DNA of 64,000 nt from assembly GCF_021165935.1 (NCBI RefSeq), contig NZ_CP088953.1:806001-870000 (forward strand). Direction: 5' to 3'. The notes beneath the pieces were generated by a model that saw only the letters and a program-made list of their open reading frames with translations, had not been told where the DNA came from and searched no databases. Of the stretch, positions 58,243 to 64,000 are shown piece by piece. This DNA is from Microbulbifer elongatus. GTDB lineage: Bacteria > Pseudomonadota > Gammaproteobacteria > Pseudomonadales > Cellvibrionaceae. How positions within the stretch are numbered: position 1 is the first letter of the stretch; each line of letters opens with the position of its first letter. The translations under genes were made by a program, and so were the position numbers.

Positions 58243-58899
58243 ATGCAGCAGTACCAGCGCGACTTTATTCAACTGGCCCTGGAGCACGATGTGCTCTGTT
58301 TCGGAGATTTTACGCTGAAATCCGGGCGCCAGAGCCCCTATTTCTTCAATGCCGGCCGTTTCCACAGCGGTGCGGCGCTCGCCGCACTGGGCAATGCCTA
58401 CGCGGAGGCGATTCTTGCCTCTGGAGTGGAGTTTGATGTCATATTTGGGCCGGCCTACAAAGGCATCCCGCTGGGTGCGGTGACCGCGGTGGCGCTGGCA
58501 CAGAAAGGCGTCGATAAACCCTTCTGTTACAACCGAAAAGAGGCCAAGGACCACGGCGAGGGCGGAACCTTAGTGGGTGCGCCGCTTAAAGGCAAGGTTT
58601 TGATCATTGATGATGTGATTACGGCGGGTACGGCCGTACGCGAGGTGATGCAGATCATCCAGTCGGAAGGTGCGCAGCCTGCCGGTGTGGTGATCGGCCT
58701 GAACCGTCAGGAAAAGGCCAATGACGACACCGATCTTTCCGCAATCCAGCTTGTTGAGCAGGAATACAGCATTCCTGTGATCGGGATTGTAGAACTGGAT
58801 GATATTATTTCTTATCTTAAGTCGGAGGCTGCCAGCGACGAGCTGCTGCAGCGAATCATCGGCTATCGCAAGCAGTATGGTGTTTCCTCTGAGGGTTAG
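58243..58899 (+). CDS. pyrE: Orotate phosphoribosyltransferase
   Basis: A 218-residue type I phosphoribosyltransferase. It begins [21 protein letters not shown], has [16 protein letters not shown], the dimer-loop [10 protein letters not shown], and the PRPP-binding motif [13 protein letters not shown]. It makes OMP from orotate and PRPP in pyrimidine synthesis. The ATG at 58243 is chosen by homology, although no strong ribosome-binding site is seen. It is divergent from crc. Confidence 0.96.
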   Translation: MQQYQRDFIQLALEHDVLCFGDFTLKSGRQSPYFFNAGRFHSGAALAALGNAYAEAILASGVEFDVIFGPAYKGIPLGAVTAVALAQKGVDKPFCYNRKEAKDHGEGGTLVGAPLKGKVLIIDDVITAGTAVREVMQIIQSEGAQPAGVVIGLNRQEKANDDTDLSAIQLVEQEYSIPVIGIVELDDIISYLKSEAASDELLQRIIGYRKQYGVSSEG

Positions 58900-59099
58900 G
58901 CGGGCAGGAGCACGCAATTGATCCAATCGGGCTAACTACACGGTGTCTCGCCTGGGGTACTCTGTTGAAAACACATTGAGGTAGGTGTTCAGGAGAGATC
59001 GGCCCGGATAACGACCATTGGCCGTCGTTGGCGGGAAGCACAGGGCGGTGCCGCGGACCGACAATTGGCGCTTAGTAGACAATAAACAATGAGGCAGGT

Positions 59100-59696
59100 G
59101 TGAAAACCGCACTCGCGCTGGCATTGACCGGTGCCCTTCTGACACTGGATGTCGGAGCTGCAGGCTCGGGGTGGGATGGCAAGAAGCTATACCGCTATAC
59201 CAACGAACACGGCGTCCAGGTGCTGGACGACGTTGTGCCTCCACGTTATGTGGCCGGCGGTTACGAGGTGCTGACGATTTCGGGGCGTGTTCTGGAGGTG
59301 GTGGCGCCGGAGCTGACTGGCGAGGAACTGGAAGAAAAGCAGCGCCGGGAAGCCCAGATGGAAGCGGACCTGCAGCTGCTCAAACGCTACAACAGCCTTG
59401 CCGACATCGAATCGGCGCGTAAGCGCAAGCTGGCGATCGTGCAGCAGGATATGGCAATCCTGCGCTCCAATATGGCCTCTCTTAACCGTCAGATCGAAAA
59501 CGAAGAGTCTGCGGCCGCGCGCACCCAGCGTAATGGCGGCACGGTATCCGCCGAGCTGCTGGCACGTATTGAGAATTTGAACAAGGAAGTGGCAGTGGTG
59601 GCACAGCGCCTGTCACTGCGTGAGAAGGAAGCGGTGGCCATCAATAGCGAATTTGATGCGGCGGCCAGCCGTTATCAGGAAATCGCCGGCAACTAA
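59100..59696 (+). CDS. Exported DUF4124-like protein with coiled coil
   Basis: A 198-residue protein starting at GTG 59100 with AGGCAG upstream. The signal peptide (TALALALTGALLTLDVGAA) is followed by a DUF4124-like start, KKLYRYTNEHGVQVLDDVVPP. Residues about 70-198 are helical and probably coiled-coil (EELEEKQRREAQMEADLQLL, ENLNKEVAVVAQRL). Periplasmic or outer-membrane associated; function unknown. It is convergent with slmA. Confidence 0.78.
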   Translation: MKTALALALTGALLTLDVGAAGSGWDGKKLYRYTNEHGVQVLDDVVPPRYVAGGYEVLTISGRVLEVVAPELTGEELEEKQRREAQMEADLQLLKRYNSLADIESARKRKLAIVQQDMAILRSNMASLNRQIENEESAAARTQRNGGTVSAELLARIENLNKEVAVVAQRLSLREKEAVAINSEFDAAASRYQEIAGN

Positions 59697-59748
59697 CCTC
59701 GTTGGCAGCTGCCAGTGCCACCGCTTCCGATCCGTCAATCTACTTGGC

Positions 59749-60360
59749 TTATCCCTGCGCGGTCAGCGCACTTTCCCGGAAAAACCCTGCAACCAGCACC
59801 GGCCACTGTTCAGGCCAGTACTCGGTGGGCTTGCGTTTGAAGCCGCTGCGCACGTACTGGACAATGCGTCCTTCGGCACTGGCCAGCAGAAGGTTGGCGG
59901 CGGCGGTCAGGGGAATGGCGGGGCGCAGCTGCTCGCGCAGTTCCGCTTCTCGCAGAATCTGCTTGAGTTGGGTCTCGAGGCGGTCGAATAGCTGCAGAAT
60001 ACGGCCGTGCAGGCGTTCGGTTTCACCGGTCAGTGCATCGCCGGTGAGCAGCCGGGTGATCCCGGGGTTGCGCTCACAGAAGGCCAGCAACAGGTGCAGA
60101 ATTTTCTGACAACGTGCCAGTGCACTGGGCTCATCCTGCATGATCAGCTTGATGCGGCTGAAGATGGTCTCTTCGATAAACTCGATGAGGCCTTCGAACA
60201 TTTTGGACTTACTGGGAAAGTGGCGGTACAGCGCCGCCTCAGAGAATCCCACCTCTTTGGCCAGTGCCGCGGTGGTGATGCGGGCGCCAGGGCTGGCTTC
60301 CAGCATGTGGGCCAGAGCCTGCAGAATCTGCTGGCGCCGATTGATTTTTTCGCTGCTCAT
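59749..60360 (-). CDS. slmA: Nucleoid occlusion factor SlmA
   Basis: A 203-residue TetR-fold protein. It starts [20 protein letters not shown] and has the SlmA HTH with [24 protein letters not shown], seen as [20 protein letters not shown]. The C-terminal region has [20 protein letters not shown] and [19 protein letters not shown]. SlmA binds chromosomal sites and blocks FtsZ assembly over the nucleoid. Its position between pyrE and argB-algC is the common gammaproteobacterial one. Confidence 0.94.
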   Translation of the reverse strand: MSSEKINRRQQILQALAHMLEASPGARITTAALAKEVGFSEAALYRHFPSKSKMFEGLIEFIEETIFSRIKLIMQDEPSALARCQKILHLLLAFCERNPGITRLLTGDALTGETERLHGRILQLFDRLETQLKQILREAELREQLRPAIPLTAAANLLLASAEGRIVQYVRSGFKRKPTEYWPEQWPVLVAGFFRESALTAQG

Positions 60361-60594
60361 GAACTGCCTTTGCCCGGAGTATTCAGCCGGGATCTGATTT
60401 TGTTGTTGTGCCGGTCCTGTTCTCGAAACCTGGCCTGGTGGCGCCGGGGGTCAGAAGCCCGCTATTTTTTAGCAAAGTTTGAGGCGCCAAAAGCCGGTGA
60501 ACCTGCGCCAGAATCGTAACGATTCGGCGCCACGGCATCAATTGTTAGTGATCGTTAACACCGGTTATGTGACCGGGATCACGCAGGGGGTGGC

Positions 60595-61524
<930 letters not shown>

Positions 61525-61532
61525 TCAATAGG

Positions 61533-63884
61533 TCAGCCGGCGGGTAACACCAGGGCTGAGTCAATTTTGTGGAGCTGGCTGGCCACCTGCTCGCGGATGC
61601 GGGCGAGGGCCGCCTCGTCGTCGGCCTCAAAGCGCAGGGTCAGGGCGGCGGTTGTGTTCGAGGCGCGCACCAGCCCCCAGCCATCGGCGAATTCAATACG
61701 CAGGCCGTCAATGGTATTGAGGTCTGCCCCGTCGAACTTGCCTTCGCTGCGCAGTCGGTCGATCAGCGCGAATTTGTCCTGCTCGGCGACGGGCAGCAGA
61801 ATCTCCGGGGTATTGACCATCTGCGGTAACGAGTCGAGGAGTTCGTCGAGGCTCTGTTCGCGCAGGGCCATGATTTCGAGGATGCGCGCGGCGGCGTAGA
61901 TACCGTCATCAAAGCCGTACCAGCGGTCCTTGATAAAAATGTGCCCGGAAAGCTCGCCACCCAGCAATGCGCCGGTTTCCAGCATCTTGGTCTTCATCGG
62001 CGCGTGCCCGGTTTTCCACATGATCGGGCGGCCGCCATACTGGGTCACCAGATCCGCCAGTGCACGGGAGCTCTTTACGTCGAACACGATATCCGAGCCC
62101 GGGTTGCGCGCGAGGATATCCCGCGCCAGCAGCATCACCAGCTGGTCGGCCCAGACAATACGGCCGCTGCCGGTGATCAGGGTTACCCGATCACCATCTC
62201 CGTCCAGGGCGATGCCCAGGTCGGCATTCTCACTTTTTACTGCGGCGATCAGGTCCTGCAGGTTTTCCGGCCGCGATGGGTCTGGGGCATGATTGGGGAA
62301 ATTGCCGTCGACGTCGCAGTAGAGGGGCTCGACGGCACAGCCAAGTTGTTCAAACAGCTCCGGTGCCAGTCTGGAAGTGGCACCGTTGCCCGCGTCGATG
62401 ACAATATTGGGCTGGCCCGCCAGCGCCACATCGTTGAAGATCTCGTCGATATACGCAGCGCTGATGTCCTGGGCACTGTGGCTGCCCTTGCCGCTGGAAA
62501 TCTGCACGCTCTGCATGATGCCGTGTAGCTCGCGCAGTTGTTCATCCGCCAGTGGGCGGCCGTTCATGACAATCTTGAAGCCATTGTACTCGGCGGGGTT
62601 GTGGCTCGCGGCCACCATCACGCCGCTGTTGGCATTTTTGCCCTTGGCGCAGGCAAAGTAGAGCACCGGTGACGGGACCAGGCCCAGGTCCACCGCGTTA
62701 CAGCCGCTTTCCAGAATGCCCTCGATCAGACAATCCCTGAGCAGCTCGCTGCTGTTGCGACCATCGCGCCCAACCAGCAATAACTTCTGCCCCGCCTGCA
62801 GGGCGATAGTGCCGAGTGCACGACCGAGCTGGTACGCGAAAGGCTCGTTGATCTCCTCTCCGGCAATACCGCGGATATCGTAGGCGCGGAACACGTGCGC
62901 GGGAATTTCCGTGCTCGGTGTGCGCATCAGATCCCTCGCCGAAGATTCTTCGGCCTGTGGCGCTGCGGGTGCGGGAGAGGGGGCAGCGGCGACCATCGTA
63001 CTGGTGCTCTGTTTTGGCTGAGGAGGATGGCCGAGATCCTGTTTGCTCAGGCCTTTTTTGACCGTACTGCCACCTCGGCGCCCGCCTTTTTCCCAGGGGG
63101 CCGCGCCACCGTCAGCGGGGACCAGTTTCCAAAGGGCGAATACGGTGGCGAGCAGGCCGATGGCGGCGACACAATAGATCCACAGTGCGGGAACTCTGTG
63201 TTGGGCGGCGAAGGTGGTGGACGGCGTAAAGGATACTTTCAGATAGCTTCCAGCAACGGCGGCAGAGGTGGTGTCACCACCGGTGGAATGGGTGGATGCA
63301 TTCCAGAGTGGGCGCGCCGGTCCGTCGGGAAACTGCTGCGCGATCTGAATGTTGCCTGAGACAGAATCCAGCTTTGCCAGCTCGCGCTCGAATACGTCAA
63401 AGGGTTGTGCAACCAGCAACGCGCCGTCGGCTTCCGGTCGCGCACTGTAAAGTTGCCACTGATTATTGTCGTCGCGCAAAAATTCCGGCTTCTGGCTCCC
63501 CTCCTGCTTGCTGCGTTTGAGCAGGTCAACCAGGGCAAAATTGAGCGGGGGGCTGCCGGCACCCACATGCAGCTGATCGGCGGTAAAGTATTGTACCGAT
63601 GCCTGGGTAACCGCACTGGTACCGGTACGGATGGCGGATACCTGCGGCGGTTTCAGGGTGGCCAGCTGTTGTTGTCGCTGGCCAAAAAAGCCCTGCAGTT
63701 GACGGGCGTATTCATCGGCTTTTTGCTGCGACGCCTGGCGCACACGGTCGATATTGTGTTTGTTGACCACATTTGTGGTCAGCAGGTGCGCGCCTCCCAG
63801 CCATAAGGCGGCGGCCAGTAGTGCGGGCAGCGTCATACCGCTATGCCACAGCGGTTTCCTCGGAATGTTTGCTTGTTCGGCCAC
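61533..63884 (-). CDS. algC: Phosphomannomutase/phosphoglucomutase AlgC, long form
   Basis: A 783-residue protein. The last 450 residues are the mutase: the phosphoserine loop VMVAASHNPAEYNG (ASHNP), the metal loop ALDGDGDR, sugar loop GGELSGHIF, and the phosphate-binding C-terminal domain (ASNTTAALTLRFEA). The first 330 residues are not catalytic: a membrane segment (ALLAAALWLGGAHLL), a periplasmic helical region, a second membrane segment (IYCVAAIGLLATVFALW) and a Pro/Ala linker. This membrane-bound N-terminal part resembles that of long Pseudomonas AlgC; it may tie the enzyme to the membrane or sense signals. The product mannose-1-P or glucose-1-P feeds exopolysaccharide and LPS. Confidence 0.92.
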   Translation of the reverse strand: MAEQANIPRKPLWHSGMTLPALLAAALWLGGAHLLTTNVVNKHNIDRVRQASQQKADEYARQLQGFFGQRQQQLATLKPPQVSAIRTGTSAVTQASVQYFTADQLHVGAGSPPLNFALVDLLKRSKQEGSQKPEFLRDDNNQWQLYSARPEADGALLVAQPFDVFERELAKLDSVSGNIQIAQQFPDGPARPLWNASTHSTGGDTTSAAVAGSYLKVSFTPSTTFAAQHRVPALWIYCVAAIGLLATVFALWKLVPADGGAAPWEKGGRRGGSTVKKGLSKQDLGHPPQPKQSTSTMVAAAPSPAPAAPQAEESSARDLMRTPSTEIPAHVFRAYDIRGIAGEEINEPFAYQLGRALGTIALQAGQKLLLVGRDGRNSSELLRDCLIEGILESGCNAVDLGLVPSPVLYFACAKGKNANSGVMVAASHNPAEYNGFKIVMNGRPLADEQLRELHGIMQSVQISSGKGSHSAQDISAAYIDEIFNDVALAGQPNIVIDAGNGATSRLAPELFEQLGCAVEPLYCDVDGNFPNHAPDPSRPENLQDLIAAVKSENADLGIALDGDGDRVTLITGSGRIVWADQLVMLLARDILARNPGSDIVFDVKSSRALADLVTQYGGRPIMWKTGHAPMKTKMLETGALLGGELSGHIFIKDRWYGFDDGIYAAARILEIMALREQSLDELLDSLPQMVNTPEILLPVAEQDKFALIDRLRSEGKFDGADLNTIDGLRIEFADGWGLVRASNTTAALTLRFEADDEAALARIREQVASQLHKIDSALVLPAG

Positions 63885-64000
63885 GACTTAACAGTCTCCC
63901 CAGACCTGTGCTCAGTTACTTTGGGCTCTGAATCTTGTGTATTGCTGTGTGTTTTTATTCTTCGCCAGTCCTTTCAACCTGCGGGAAATGCCCGCTCGGC

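Noticed and set aside
63885..64000. C-terminal end of a gene (dut would be expected upstream of algC) entering from the right edge on the minus strand
   Set aside because: Fewer than 16 codons are visible and none of the frames shows the expected Dut C-terminal motif, so no gene is called.

Overview
This window is chromosomal DNA from a GC-rich gammaproteobacterium. The best guess is a marine Cellvibrionales-type bacterium such as Microbulbifer or a relative. That guess rests on gene content (HexR, Crc, SlmA, UbiC/UbiA, OxyR-RecG, PhoBR, a long AlgC) and on gene order. Read from right to left, the order algC-argB-slmA-pyrE-crc-rph-yicC-gmk-rpoZ-spoT-ridA-oxyR/recG-ubiC/ubiA-phoB/phoR-phoU/pst is the order I know from Pseudomonas chromosomes, with extra genes inserted. 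No rRNA, tRNA, CRISPR array, prophage or transposase gene was seen.

Layout. 1-7.3 kb: a truncated Gfo/Idh/MocA oxidoreductase, a DoxX - glutathionyl-hydroquinone reductase - GST cluster, a Bcr/CflA efflux pump, and hexR with a membrane protein. 7.6-18.5 kb: uvrD, a TRAP solute-binding protein, an AT-richer cassette (exported small protein plus class 3 lipase), a groES-groEL pair with unusual features behind a heat-shock-like promoter, a thioesterase, and TRAP permeases. 18.6-33.4 kb: a phosphate island with pstS, pstC-pstA-pstB-phoU and phoB-phoR. Good Pho boxes lie in front of pstS and phoB. Between these lie a porin, an M48 protease lipoprotein, yaaA and a TraF-like barrel protein. 33.4-44 kb: ubiC-ubiA, a dicarboxylate/amino-acid symporter, two tandem paralogous exported proteins of unknown function, oxyR-recG, a GlsB-type membrane protein, a frameshifted epimerase and ridA. 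44-47.5 kb: spoT, rpoZ and gmk. 47.8-55.4 kb: an accessory block between gmk and yicC with a sterol desaturase-like protein, a TetR/AhpD-like pair with three operator-like sites, a secreted subtilase, an MFS transporter and a glycosyltransferase. 55.4-64 kb: yicC, rph, crc, pyrE, a DUF4124 protein, slmA, argB and algC.

The most striking non-coding feature is a family of four intergenic repeats (about 7.4, 32.5, 35.1 and 46.8 kb). Each has a roughly 29-bp outer stem enclosing two hairpins whose 6-nt loops share an RTCCNT pattern. Stem sequences differ almost completely between some copies, yet pairing is kept. Three other inverted-repeat types (CGTCATYCCGG, GGTGGATGCGC and a 29-bp hairpin near spoT) are also present.
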